The notes under the pieces are model-generated. The model was given only the letters and a program-made list of their open reading frames with translations. It made no database searches and was not told the DNA's origin. A stretch of DNA of 64,000 nucleotides from Flavobacterium subsaxonicum WB 4.1-42 = DSM 21790 (lineage in GTDB: Bacteria > Bacteroidota > Bacteroidia > Flavobacteriales > Flavobacteriaceae). A program made the position numbers and the translations under genes. Numbering within the stretch: the stretch's first letter is position 1; each line of letters starts with the position of its first letter. The stretch lies in NCBI RefSeq assembly GCF_000422725.1, contig NZ_AUGP01000025.1, forward strand, positions 124,001 to 188,000, written 5' to 3'. This document shows, piece after piece, positions 1 to 8,147 of the stretch.

Positions 1-734
1 CCCTCTTTACCAAAGTTAAAACTGGTAGAAAGCCCCTGTACTTTTTTGTTGAAGTTTAAAAACCGCGACTGCCGGTTCTCTAAAAACAGGTCGCCCGCGC
101 GGATGTTCCACTTATCGCTAAACATCTCTATAAATATCTGGTCAAATTCATCCAGTTTTTGCGAATAGCCGCCTTCCTGCAGCGGTATATTACTGTCTTG
201 TATAGACGCACGCAGGCTGACTTTATCTGATAGTTTGCCCGTAATCTGTAAATCCAGGTTAGAGTTAACCACGGCATTCTGGTTATTGCCCACCGTTATA
301 CCGCGCGTAATACTGCCCGATGTAGTAAGGCCGTCAAAAGGTTTGTAGGTGCTCAGGTTATCGCGCGTAACAGTATAGCGGCTTTCGCCGTTAGACTCGT
401 TGCTAACAATACGGTTGGACTCGTAAATGCTGTATTTTTTGGTAAGATAATCCGGGTAGGCTAAGTAGCTAACCGTTAGGCTGTCTTGTGTGGTAAAGCC
501 GTTTTTAAACACCAGCGTACCGGTGCTAAAGTTTACTTTGTAGTTGGTGGTGTCTATTTCTTTACCGGCAAGGTCCTGCACCTTAAAATAGGCAGGGTTT
601 AGGCTTATGCTGTCTATACGGATGGTATCGTTAACGGCGGCTGTTTTTTTATTTTTGTAGGGCGATGGGGTTTCCTGTGCGTAAACCGCGGAAACACAAC
701 ATAAAAGCATCCATAAAACAGCGTTTTTAAGCAT
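1..734 (-). CDS. Outer-membrane-type exported protein, N-terminal part only
   Basis: The gene reads leftwards off the window edge, so only about 244 N-terminal residues are visible, starting at the ATG at 734-732. Residues 1-20 form a signal peptide (a hydrophobic stretch ending in a VYAQ-like cleavage site). The rest is rich in alternating polar/hydrophobic strands, with stretches such as GNNQN, LQITGKLSD and RAGDLFLEN. These remind me of very large flavobacterial outer-membrane proteins of unknown function. I do not recognise a catalytic domain. It is transcribed divergently from the gene at 920. The outer-membrane assignment is inferred from composition and the signal peptide. Confidence 0.7.
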   Translation of the reverse strand, partial: MLKNAVLWMLLCCVSAVYAQETPSPYKNKKTAAVNDTIRIDSISLNPAYFKVQDLAGKEIDTTNYKVNFSTGTLVFKNGFTTQDSLTVSYLAYPDYLTKKYSIYESNRIVSNESNGESRYTVTRDNLSTYKPFDGLTTSGSITRGITVGNNQNAVVNSNLDLQITGKLSDKVSLRASIQDSNIPLQEGGYSQKLDEFDQIFIEMFSDKWNIRAGDLFLENRQSRFLNFNKKVQGLSTSFNFGKE

Positions 735-875
735 CGTTACTTTATAACTCAAAAATGGCAAAAGTAGTGTATTTAAGCCTAAGATTTAAGAGTGTGCGCA
801 AGGGGCAGGGTTATATAATTTTACTAAAAGTGTTGTAATTTACTTAATGTAATACTTTTAAGTTCAGTTTTTTCA

Positions 876-883
876 TACGTTTG
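876..883 (+). promoter_or_regulatory. Bacteroidota -7 box (TACGTTTG)
   Basis: It matches TAnnTTTG exactly and lies 37 nt upstream of the ATG at 920. A TTG inside this box would open a longer frame from 881, but a start inside the promoter element is unlikely, so the ATG at 920 or 926 is preferred. No clear -33 TTG is seen at the usual distance. Confidence 0.55.
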
Positions 884-919
884 TTGTACACACACGCACA
901 CACACTAAATAACAAATTT

Positions 920-1438
920 ATGGAAATGAGAGATTACGGCCTTTTGGGCTTTCATTTTCTGATTGCTTTACCTGAAAAAAACACAGTAAATGGTCTTTTT
1001 GCCGATTATAAAATTGGCTACATCACGAAAAGTAATTCAGAAGAAATTAGCATTGATGATTACAATGTACTGCTGGCAGATAACAATTTTGGGGAGGTTG
1101 TTACAGCATACATTGGTACCGACGACGATTGCAGTTTTTCTATTACCTACAGCAAAACCTATATAGAGGTATGGTTTGGCTTTTACCCGGGCACCCCTAT
1201 TAACGGCTATGCCGGGTTATTGCACCAGTTAAACGAGGTAGCCGATTATTGCGTTGCCGGTTTTGAGGTAGAGATTGGCTCTGCCGAATTAGAAGAGGGC
1301 GAAGAAGAGCTATCGCCTAACTTTCATCCGTTTTGCCTGCTGCGCAACGGCGAGCTAAAATGGTGCGGTAAAAACGTAAACCCTAAAATGGAAGAGTTAA
1401 TACAGGAAAACCTTAAAGCGGTAGGATTAATTGAGTAG
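920..1438 (+). CDS. Conserved-looking protein of unknown function (172 aa)
   Basis: A cytoplasmic-looking protein with no signal peptide or membrane segment. It has an acidic stretch (ELEEGEEEL) around residue 130 and many aromatic residues. I do not recognise the family. The start was placed at the ATG at 920 (MEMRDYG), because the longer frame would begin within the -7 box at 876-883; the ATG at 926 is equally possible. It stands alone, 116 nt before a lipoprotein gene that has its own promoter, so it is probably monocistronic. Confidence 0.6.
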   Translation: MEMRDYGLLGFHFLIALPEKNTVNGLFADYKIGYITKSNSEEISIDDYNVLLADNNFGEVVTAYIGTDDDCSFSITYSKTYIEVWFGFYPGTPINGYAGLLHQLNEVADYCVAGFEVEIGSAELEEGEEELSPNFHPFCLLRNGELKWCGKNVNPKMEELIQENLKAVGLIE

Positions 1439-1525
1439 TAAACTCAGGCTTCAGTACACAGTAAATTTTTATGTCTCAATTAACCTTATTAGTGAGTTTA
1501 AGGTAGTTGAGACTAACTTTTTTTG

Positions 1526-1533
1526 TAGGTTTG
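1526..1533 (+). promoter_or_regulatory. Bacteroidota promoter (TTG...TAGGTTTG)
   Basis: A -7 box TAGGTTTG is preceded by TTG at 1507-1509, a 16-nt spacer. It lies 21 nt before the ATG at 1555. This suggests that the in-frame TTG at 1507 is a -33 element and not a start codon. Confidence 0.55.
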
Positions 1534-1554
1534 TTATATAAACCAAGCCATCCT

Positions 1555-2298
1555 ATGCTAAAAAAGCTACTCATTACGTTACTGTTTTTAAGCGCCCTGT
1601 CCTGCAAAAAAGAGGGGCCGGAGAAAGAATATTACAACAACGGCAACTTAAAATCGGTTTACGTTTATAAGCCCGGATTTAAAGGGGCCGAAAGGAAGTT
1701 TTACAACGAAAATGGTATCTTAGTAGGCCAAAAAATTTGGAAGGACTCGCTTAACGTTATCCAGAAAGAATATTACCGCAATAAAAAACGCAAAGCATTT
1801 GGCGCATTGTATGATGAGCATAAAACCGGCTGGTGGAGTTTTTACAATGGCGATGGCCTACTTAACCGTAAAACAGAATTTGTTTTTATTGATGGTAAGG
1901 AAGTCGCCAACCAGACCATTATTTACAAACCCGACGGAACGGTTAACCCGCAGGAAAGTACTATTTTTAGCATAGCCTTAAAAGATACATTAAAGGTGGG
2001 GCGCTCCATTGGTACCATAAATTACAGGCCGGTACTATCGGCTAAAAGTGTATTTAATGTTTATGTGGGCCAGGGCATAAAACCCGACTTTAGTAACCTG
2101 CGAACCGTTAAGCTGGATACTTTTTCGTCTGACGATAAAAACAACATTTGGTTTGGCGTAGAAGCCCTGCAACCCGGCAAAAAAAGCGTTGGGGGCATTT
2201 TGGAAGAACTATTTTATGAAGCAAATAAAGATAAGACCGACCTGGTTATTAAAAAACAATACACTTATTTTAGGAAAGATATTTATATAGCAGAGTAG
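1555..2298 (+). CDS. Lipoprotein with YwqK/MORN-like repeats
   Basis: The mature start is chosen at the ATG at 1555, giving MLKKLL plus a hydrophobic stretch and the lipobox LSALSC: a signal-peptidase-II lipoprotein of 247 aa. After the Cys come repeats of the form 'EYYNNGNLKSV...KFYNENGILVGQ...', about residues 20-100, typical of the YwqK/MORN-repeat (toxin-antitoxin system YwqK-like) family. The C-terminal half is beta-rich with no motif I recognise. The repeat type is clear from sequence; the function is unknown. An upstream promoter at 1507-1533 indicates a single-gene unit. Confidence 0.75.
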   Translation: MLKKLLITLLFLSALSCKKEGPEKEYYNNGNLKSVYVYKPGFKGAERKFYNENGILVGQKIWKDSLNVIQKEYYRNKKRKAFGALYDEHKTGWWSFYNGDGLLNRKTEFVFIDGKEVANQTIIYKPDGTVNPQESTIFSIALKDTLKVGRSIGTINYRPVLSAKSVFNVYVGQGIKPDFSNLRTVKLDTFSSDDKNNIWFGVEALQPGKKSVGGILEELFYEANKDKTDLVIKKQYTYFRKDIYIAE

Positions 2299-2379
2299 GC
2301 TGTATTCTTATTACCTCCATCTGGATAGCGGATTTAGTAACAGGTAGTGTTAACCCTAATGGCTATTTATATTAAATCT

Positions 2380-3050
2380 TCGCGAGGCACGAAGCGATCC
2401 CATTCGTGGTGAAGATGCGGGGAGTTAATTTGAGAGATTCCTCCTGCGTCGGAATAACAGCCGCTTTGTCATTTTGAGCGCAGCGCAGCGGAGTCGAAAA
2501 ATCTCTGATAACAATTACACATGATATAAGAGAGATTCCTCCTTCGTCGGAATGACAGCTGCCATGTCATTTTGAGCGTAGCGCAGCGGAGCCGAAAAAT
2601 CTCTAATAGCTTTACAGATTTAAGAGATTTCTTCCGCGTCGGAATAACGGCCGATTGTCATTTTGAGCGCAGCGCAGCGGAGTCGAAAAATCTCTAATAA
2701 CAATTACACATTATATAATAAAGATTCCTCCTTCGTGGGGATGATAGCTGCCATGTCATTTTGAGCGCAGCGCAGCGGAGTCGAAAAATCTCTAATAACA
2801 ATTACACATGATATAATAGAGTCCTCCTTCGTCGGAATAACAGCCGCTTTGTCATTTTGAGCGCAGCGCAGCGGAGTCCAAAAATCTCTAATAACAATTA
2901 CACATGATATAAGAGATTCCTCCTTCGTCGGAATAACAGCCGCTTTGTCATTTTGAGCGCAGCGCAGCGGAGTCGAAAAATCTCTAATAACTTTACAGAT
3001 AATATAAGATAGATTCCTCCTTCGTCGGGATGATAGCTGCCAACTGAAAA
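2380..3050. repeat. Array of six ~96-nt imperfect inverted-repeat units
   Basis: This gene-free stretch holds six copies of a unit whose TCATTTTGAG core starts at 2469, 2567, 2658, 2756, 2852 and 2948 (spacing 91-98). Each unit joins an arm running from GTCATTTTGAGCGCAGC to AATCTCT with an opposed arm AGAGATTCCTCCTTCGTCGG...; the second arm is the approximate reverse complement of the first. So the array alternates two arms of one palindromic element. A related tail (CTTCGCGAGGCACGAAGCGA) opens the array, and half copies appear near 12210 and 22206. No coding potential seen. Flavobacterial genomes commonly carry this repeat (recalled). Confidence 0.85.
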
Positions 3051-3087
3051 CTGCGACCTGCCTACCGGCAGGCAGGCTGCGACCTGA
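3041..3087. repeat. CAGT/CTGC-type word repeat with GGCAGGCAGG palindrome
   Basis: This stretch has degenerate repeats of ACTG and CGACCTG words plus the palindromic CCTGCCTACCGGCAGGCAGG core, directly against the stop codon of the S41 protease. The same palindrome recurs near 12225 and 52043, and similar CAGT words near 12165, 12380 and 36675. Confidence 0.6.
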
Positions 3088-3088
3088 A

Positions 3089-4672
3089 TTACTTCTTCTC
3101 TGCCAAAACAGCCTTAACCATGTTATCTTCCTTCAGTATCATTTCGTAGTAGGCTTTTTCGCTTAAAAGCTGCCTGCAAAACTCTGCGGCAAGGTAGTGC
3201 TTAACGCGGGCGTTGTACTTATCCAACTGAAACACCAGTCCGTTGCTTAGCAGGTATTTGTTAAAGGCATTAAAGTATTTATCGCCGGTACTAACCTTAT
3301 CGGTTATCTGCGTAGCATTCATGCCGGTAAAGCCCGTGCGGTCTTTATCAAGTTGCTCAAAAATAAAATAGCTAACAATACCGCTTTGCATTACCTGAGA
3401 TAGCGCCTCATCGCCGTGCTTGCCCTCTAAAGCCACAAACAAATCGGGTACAATACCGCCGCCACCGTAAACGGTACGGCCTTTAATGGTCTTGAATTTA
3501 AGGGTATCGGCTACTTTAATACTATCGGCGGCATATAGCTCGCCGCTCTCGTAGCGTTTCTGGAAATCATTATAATAATCTTCGCCGCCATTGGCATAGC
3601 TGCGCTGTATCGACCTGCCCGACGGCGTATAATAACGCGCTACGGTAAGGCGCACGGCACTGCCATCGCCCAAAGGCATTTCGCGCTGCACAAGGCCCTT
3701 GCCGAATGATCGGCGGCCTACTATAGTACCCCTGTCGTTATCCTGAATGGCGCCCGCTAATATTTCACTTGCCGATGCGCTGTTCTCGTTTATCAGTACA
3801 AACAGTTTACCGGTCTCAAAAATGCCATCGCCGGTGGCTTTTGTTTCGTCTATACGGCCTTTTTTGTTCTTGGTTTTAACTATAAGCTGGCCTTTAGTCA
3901 AAAATTCGTCGGCAATTTCTACGGCCTTTTCAAGGTAGCCGCCACCATTATCCCTAAGGTCTACAATGATGGATGTTGCCCCCTGTTTTTTAAGGTCGGC
4001 CAAAGCAGTGTGAAATTCGTCTGCCGTGGTCTCGGCAAAGCGGTTTACCTTAATGTAGCCCACGCCGGGGTTGGCCATAACGGCAGCATCTACACTTTTA
4101 ATAGGCACAACATCACGCGTTAGGTTAACCTTAAACTGCTTTTTAGTGCTTTTACGAAAAACGGTAAGCGTAAGCTTAGAACCCTCTTCGCCCTTAAGTT
4201 TAGAAAAAAGCGTATCGTTAGGCAGCTTGCGGCCAAAAAGCTTGTAGTTATCGGCATATAAAATACGGTCGCCGGCCTTAATGCCCGCTTTATCGCTTGG
4301 CCCGCCGGGAACGGGTTTTATAACTGCAACAGAGTCTTTGTACATATAAAAATTAACCCCAATGCCCACAAAATCGCCGCGCATGCTTTGCGATACCTGC
4401 TCCATCTCTTCTTTATTAATGTACACCGAGTGGGGGTCCAGCTTTTCGAGTATGCTGTTAACGGTAAGGTCTACAATAGAGTCGGTATTAACATCATCAA
4501 CATATTCGTTATCAATAAAATCCATAAGCTTATTAAGCTTGCTTTTATTAGAGCCCGATGCTATGCCGATGCCGCCGCCCTGCGCCGGAAAGTTAAGTAT
4601 GCTGCCCAGCACCAGGCCAACGGCCATGGCAAGTGCAACTATAATAGGTATGTATAAACGTTGTATTTTCAT
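3089..4672 (-). CDS. S41-family C-terminal processing peptidase
   Basis: A 527-aa serine protease of the CtpA/Prc class, which cleaves C-terminal tails of envelope proteins. Residues 7-28 form an N-terminal membrane anchor or signal. A PDZ domain spans about 85-180 (GGPSDKAGIKAGDRIL), followed by the S41 domain. The dyad is visible: Ser300 in ENSASASEILAGA and Lys325 in RRSFGKGLVQ, 25 residues apart as expected for the family. The C-terminal 130 residues are an extension common in Bacteroidota members. It lies 3 nt downstream of the dCMP deaminase gene, so the two are co-transcribed. Length and order of parts look intact. Confidence 0.92.
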   Translation of the reverse strand: MKIQRLYIPIIVALAMAVGLVLGSILNFPAQGGGIGIASGSNKSKLNKLMDFIDNEYVDDVNTDSIVDLTVNSILEKLDPHSVYINKEEMEQVSQSMRGDFVGIGVNFYMYKDSVAVIKPVPGGPSDKAGIKAGDRILYADNYKLFGRKLPNDTLFSKLKGEEGSKLTLTVFRKSTKKQFKVNLTRDVVPIKSVDAAVMANPGVGYIKVNRFAETTADEFHTALADLKKQGATSIIVDLRDNGGGYLEKAVEIADEFLTKGQLIVKTKNKKGRIDETKATGDGIFETGKLFVLINENSASASEILAGAIQDNDRGTIVGRRSFGKGLVQREMPLGDGSAVRLTVARYYTPSGRSIQRSYANGGEDYYNDFQKRYESGELYAADSIKVADTLKFKTIKGRTVYGGGGIVPDLFVALEGKHGDEALSQVMQSGIVSYFIFEQLDKDRTGFTGMNATQITDKVSTGDKYFNAFNKYLLSNGLVFQLDKYNARVKHYLAAEFCRQLLSEKAYYEMILKEDNMVKAVLAEKK

Positions 4673-4675
4673 GTA

Positions 4676-5107
4676 TTATATCTGGTCCAGATCTGGAACG
4701 CACTCTACCTGCACGCCGGCTTTTCTAAGAAAATCCAGTCCCGAATTATCTTTGTATTCCGTTTGGTAAACCACCCTTTTAATACCGCTTTGGTGTATTA
4801 GCTTACTGCAGTCTTTACAGGGCGATAGGGTTATGTACAGCGTAGCGCCTTCGCACGATTGTGTTGAACGGGCAACTTTTAATATAGCATTGGCTTCGGC
4901 GTGCAGCACATACCATTTGGTAAGGTTGTCTTCGTCTTCGCAGCAATTCTCAAACCCCGATGGTGTCCCGTTATAACCGTCGGATATTATCATCCTGTCT
5001 TTAACAATAATTGCGCCAACTTTTTTGCGCTGGCAATAGGATAGCTGCCCCCATTCGCGCGCAATCCGTAAGTAAGCCCTGTCGTATTTATTAAGTTTCT
5101 CCTTCAT
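4676..5107 (-). CDS. dCMP deaminase (deoxycytidylate deaminase / ComE-type)
   Basis: A 143-aa zinc deaminase that converts dCMP to dUMP, feeding thymidylate synthesis. The zinc-binding/catalytic motifs are intact: HAEAN (His69, Glu71) and SPCKDC (Cys97, Cys100). The insert GYNGTPSGFENCCEDED between the strands, with its extra Cys pair, is typical of dCMP deaminases and absent from TadA-type enzymes. The gene lies in a minus-strand run after the HupE-like gene (54-nt gap) and just before the S41 protease (3-nt gap). A nucleotide-pool role fits; I see no functional link to the protease. Confidence 0.9.
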   Translation of the reverse strand: MKEKLNKYDRAYLRIAREWGQLSYCQRKKVGAIIVKDRMIISDGYNGTPSGFENCCEDEDNLTKWYVLHAEANAILKVARSTQSCEGATLYITLSPCKDCSKLIHQSGIKRVVYQTEYKDNSGLDFLRKAGVQVECVPDLDQI

Positions 5108-5161
5108 GTATATAAACCCTGCCTAAGATAAGGTGGCAGGCGTAGTTTGTGCGTTAAAAAA

Positions 5162-5755
5162 TTACCAAATTTCGGCGCTTATTATCATGGGTAGTACCAC
5201 ACCCGCAACAAAGGCCGATGTTACCAGCAGCCAGTCGCGCCGCTGCACCTTTAAGGCACCCTGCATTATAAACGATAGTACCAGCACCGTTAGTACAACA
5301 ATTAGCTGTGCCGCCTCTATGCCCAGTGCAAACTCCAGCAGGGGCGCAAGTTTAGAATCTGAATCGTTATTTATTATTATCTTAAAATAGTTAGAAAAGC
5401 CCAACCCGTGAATGATGCCAAAAAACAAGGTAGTAAAAGCAACAAAGTTAATACTCTGGGTTTTGGCCGCTTTTTTGCCCGATGTAATAATGTTGTACAG
5501 CGCGGTTATAAGTATGGTTACGGGTATTAAAAATTCTACAAAGGTGCTGTTTATACGCACCACCCCGTAAACCGAAAGTATAAGCGATAGGGTATGCCCA
5601 ATGGTAAACAGCGTGGCAAGCAGCAGTACATTGCGCCAGTCTTTAAAAGAGTAAGGCACGGTAAGCGCCATTAAAAACATAACATGGTCGTAACCGCCCA
5701 GGTCTAGGACATGCTTAAGGCCAATTTGAAAATACAACCAAAAATCGGGCATCAA
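5162..5755 (-). CDS. HupE/UreJ-family membrane protein
   Basis: A 197-aa integral membrane protein with about six hydrophobic segments. The N-terminal GLKHVLDLGGYDHVMFLMAL and FTIGHTLSL stretches, with conserved His and Asp, are characteristic of the HupE/UreJ family, whose members are linked to nickel or metal uptake. The second half has FFGIIHGLGFSNYF and ends in a short basic/hydrophobic tail. A second Met at position 2 could be the true start. No hydrogenase or urease gene is nearby, so the substrate cannot be inferred. It is probably first in the unit with the dCMP deaminase and protease. Confidence 0.85.
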   Translation of the reverse strand: MMPDFWLYFQIGLKHVLDLGGYDHVMFLMALTVPYSFKDWRNVLLLATLFTIGHTLSLILSVYGVVRINSTFVEFLIPVTILITALYNIITSGKKAAKTQSINFVAFTTLFFGIIHGLGFSNYFKIIINNDSDSKLAPLLEFALGIEAAQLIVVLTVLVLSFIMQGALKVQRRDWLLVTSAFVAGVVLPMIISAEIW

Positions 5756-5887
5756 AAAAAGGTTTTATGCGTAAAATAATCTGTAAACTTACTTATTTTT
5801 TAGATATGTACACGGCTTACTACCTTACATATTACGCGTTAATAGTAAAATCTTTTCTAAAAATTATTATTACCTTAAATATAAAAT

Positions 5888-5895
5888 TATCTTTG
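5888..5895 (+). promoter_or_regulatory. Bacteroidota -7 box (TATCTTTG)
   Basis: An exact TAnnTTTG match 24 nt before the ATG at 5919, in the AT-rich region between divergent genes. No clear -33 TTG. It supports ATG 5919 over the TTG at 5904. Confidence 0.55.
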
Positions 5896-5918
5896 CCAAA
5901 ATTTTGAATTACTCTACT

Positions 5919-6350
5919 ATGTCCATTTCAGATTTATTCGATAGCGGTTTTAAAGACAGGAACAAAGGCCATTTTGCCTCAATTGTAAGGGTTGCCATGG
6001 AAAACGGCCACCTGAGTGAAGAAGAACGCTTGTTCTTAGATAAATTAGCCAAGAGGCTTGAAATATCTGATGAAGAGTACAGAGAGATACTGGCCAACCC
6101 AAAAGGGTACCCAATTAACCCGCCGTACCTTCACGTACAAAGGCTTGAGCGCCTTTACGACCTTTCGCGCATGGTATATGCCGATCATGTTTTAGGTCCA
6201 AAACAAAAAGAAATACTTACACGCTTTTCGCTTGCGCTGGGCTTTACCCCGGGCAACGTACAGTATATTGTAGATAAAGCGCTTTCGCTACTGGTTATGA
6301 ATGTAGATTCTGACACCTTTGTATACGAAATGCAACACATGAACAAATAA
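5919..6350 (+). CDS. TerB-like (tellurite-resistance-type) protein
   Basis: A 143-aa all-helical cytoplasmic protein starting MSISDLFDSG. The segment HFASIVRVAMENGHLSEEERLFLDKLAKRLEISDEEY is the first helical hairpin of the TerB fold, with its acidic metal-coordinating pattern. A second unit (MVYADHVLGPKQKEILTRFSLALGF) follows, as expected for TerB domains. The start was placed at the ATG at 5919, because the upstream TTG at 5904 is only 8 nt from the -7 box. A strong terminator follows the stop codon within 6 nt. The cellular role of lone TerB proteins is unknown; tellurite resistance should not be assumed. Confidence 0.78.
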   Translation: MSISDLFDSGFKDRNKGHFASIVRVAMENGHLSEEERLFLDKLAKRLEISDEEYREILANPKGYPINPPYLHVQRLERLYDLSRMVYADHVLGPKQKEILTRFSLALGFTPGNVQYIVDKALSLLVMNVDSDTFVYEMQHMNK

Positions 6351-6355
6351 TGAAG

Positions 6356-6379
6356 AAGCCCCTTACGGGGCTTTTTTAT
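6356..6379 (+). terminator. Rho-independent terminator
   Basis: Stem AAGCCCC / GGGGCTT with a TTAC loop followed by a T run, directly after the TerB-like gene. It separates it from the convergent gene ending at 6395. Confidence 0.85.
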
Positions 6380-6394
6380 TAGGGTATTGTTAGG

Positions 6395-7990
6395 TTAATT
6401 AAGTTTAACCTTAATTATTACGTCTTTTTTCTTTTTATTCATCTCAAATAATATTTCGTTATTTACAAGTTTCAGGATATTTTCTGCCTCAAACTCTTCT
6501 AAAGATAAGCCGCCAACATCTTTGGTATTAAAAATTGTACTGCAAACCATATCTCCTGTAGCGTTGTTAACCTTATAGGCAGTAAAGTAACCGTGCTCTC
6601 TATCGGCATACTCAGCAGGTACTTTATCTTTAGGCAGGTTGTAATTTTTTACATTATCTATAAAGAAAAAGTAATTGTAGCCATTGGCTTCTATCTGTTT
6701 AAAAGACATCGATCCTTTACCGTATATGCCACGCTGGTGTTTTGGTATTTTTTTCATCCATAGCAATTTTCCCGCGGCATCTGCTTTTACAAGTAAAATA
6801 TCGTTATAATTAGAAGGATAAGAACTTAGGCCAGAAGCACCCTGGTTAACCTCTGTATAATCTTGTTCTGCAATAAGTAATAATCCTCCTTTTGCATCTA
6901 TTGCAAGGTCGTTAAGTGTTAAATAAGGATACCCAACATCTCCGGTTGCAAAGTCTTTAGTGTTTTTCTTTACCTCTCTTTCGGCAATATACTGGTTTAC
7001 TATCTCTAACGGAATTTCGAATGTTTTAAGGTCAGTAACCGCTCCGTTAGCATCAACCTTACCATAAATCAGTCCGTTATTTGTTTTAGGGTTGCCAAGG
7101 TTATAGAAACCGGCACAAACCAGGTATTTATCAGGATGCTCAAAAAAACGCGCTCCACTAATAAATTTATCTTTAGCATTAACGGTAGTTATGTCAAATT
7201 TAGCCGCACCCTTTTTTAGCTTAAATATCTCTATATGCGAGTTTTCTTTACCATCCTTATCCTTTTTGTTATCTCTATCGCTACTGCCTTCAAACACTTT
7301 AAGCATCATATAAGAGTCTCCCACACCATCTATGGCATAGTCCATATATTCAACTCGGTCTTTTTTGTAGGGCAACTTTATTTCTTTATCAGAAATTATT
7401 TTTAAGTCAGCATCAAAAGCTTTAATGCCTATAACCTGGTCGTCCAGTTTATTATTCTTATCTATTTTAAGGTATTGCACCAGCAACATTTTTTTATTCA
7501 GGTCGGTTAATACTGCAAAATTTAAACGCTCTTTAAACCACCATCCTGTTACTACGCCAGATGCCCTGCCGCTAACCTTAAAAAGCAACTTTCCGTCTCC
7601 TGTAAACGTTCCTTTTTCAAAATCAATCTCTCTTACAAATATCTGGTCATGGCCTTCGCCGTCTGAGAGGGCATAGAAGTAATAATATTTGTTATTAAAC
7701 TCAATTGAATTTATTGGTATTGTTTTTTTAGGCAAATCTTTGTAGAGTGTTTCTTTAACCAAATCGGCTTTCGCAGATTCTGAATTAAATTTTTGCAGGT
7801 AAACTTCTCCGTTAGAATAATTAATTTTAAGCGCCAGGACCTCGTTTGCTTTGGTAAAAAATATTTCTCTCCCGTCCCTCGCTTCATACGGTGTACTACT
7901 ATTATATACATAGTCTTTAGATAATTCTTTCTGGGCAAGAGCCGTGAATGCTAAAAGCTGTAGAGCAATAACAAGCAGTAATTTTTTCAT
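6395..7990 (-). CDS. Exported protein of unknown function (531 aa)
   Basis: The N-terminus MKKLLLVIALQLLAFTALAQ is a classical signal peptide, so the protein is exported. The body consists of repeated beta-strand segments (for example 'YYFYALSDGEG', 'YLVCAGFYNLG', 'GGLLLIAEQDY') that resemble blades of a beta-propeller, in the style of secreted proteins that report values along a chain. A Lys/Asp-rich patch (DRDNKKDKDGKENS) lies near residue 245. No catalytic motif seen. Single gene, between a terminator on its 3' side and a divergent lipoprotein gene. The propeller reading is an inference from pattern only. Confidence 0.65.
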   Translation of the reverse strand: MKKLLLVIALQLLAFTALAQKELSKDYVYNSSTPYEARDGREIFFTKANEVLALKINYSNGEVYLQKFNSESAKADLVKETLYKDLPKKTIPINSIEFNNKYYYFYALSDGEGHDQIFVREIDFEKGTFTGDGKLLFKVSGRASGVVTGWWFKERLNFAVLTDLNKKMLLVQYLKIDKNNKLDDQVIGIKAFDADLKIISDKEIKLPYKKDRVEYMDYAIDGVGDSYMMLKVFEGSSDRDNKKDKDGKENSHIEIFKLKKGAAKFDITTVNAKDKFISGARFFEHPDKYLVCAGFYNLGNPKTNNGLIYGKVDANGAVTDLKTFEIPLEIVNQYIAEREVKKNTKDFATGDVGYPYLTLNDLAIDAKGGLLLIAEQDYTEVNQGASGLSSYPSNYNDILLVKADAAGKLLWMKKIPKHQRGIYGKGSMSFKQIEANGYNYFFFIDNVKNYNLPKDKVPAEYADREHGYFTAYKVNNATGDMVCSTIFNTKDVGGLSLEEFEAENILKLVNNEILFEMNKKKKDVIIKVKLN

Positions 7991-8080
7991 ATTTTTTGAA
8001 TTTTTAGTATTGGTTTACAAGTATACACAATTTATCAATCGGAAATGGCTTTTATAAATCCCTATTTTAACAGTATTTCA

Positions 8081-8108
8081 GGCTTTATCAACCATATTGC
8101 TGCTTCCG
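8081..8108. repeat. 28-bp copy of the fbp 3' end
   Basis: This stretch matches 9302-9329, which encodes the SSNMVDKA tail of fructose-bisphosphatase, at 26 of 28 positions and in the same orientation. The two copies bracket the lipoprotein gene at 8148-9194. Confidence 0.7.
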
Positions 8109-8147
8109 TTTAAATAAGTATCTTGTAAGACCAATCGCTGCAGAACT

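Noticed and set aside
881..919. TTG start codon for the gene at 920
   Set aside because: That TTG is part of the -7 box TACGTTTG (876-883); the ATG at 920 follows.
2380..3050. CRISPR array
   Set aside because: Units are ~96 nt, themselves imperfect palindromes with divergent copies, with no unique spacers of constant length and no cas genes in the window.
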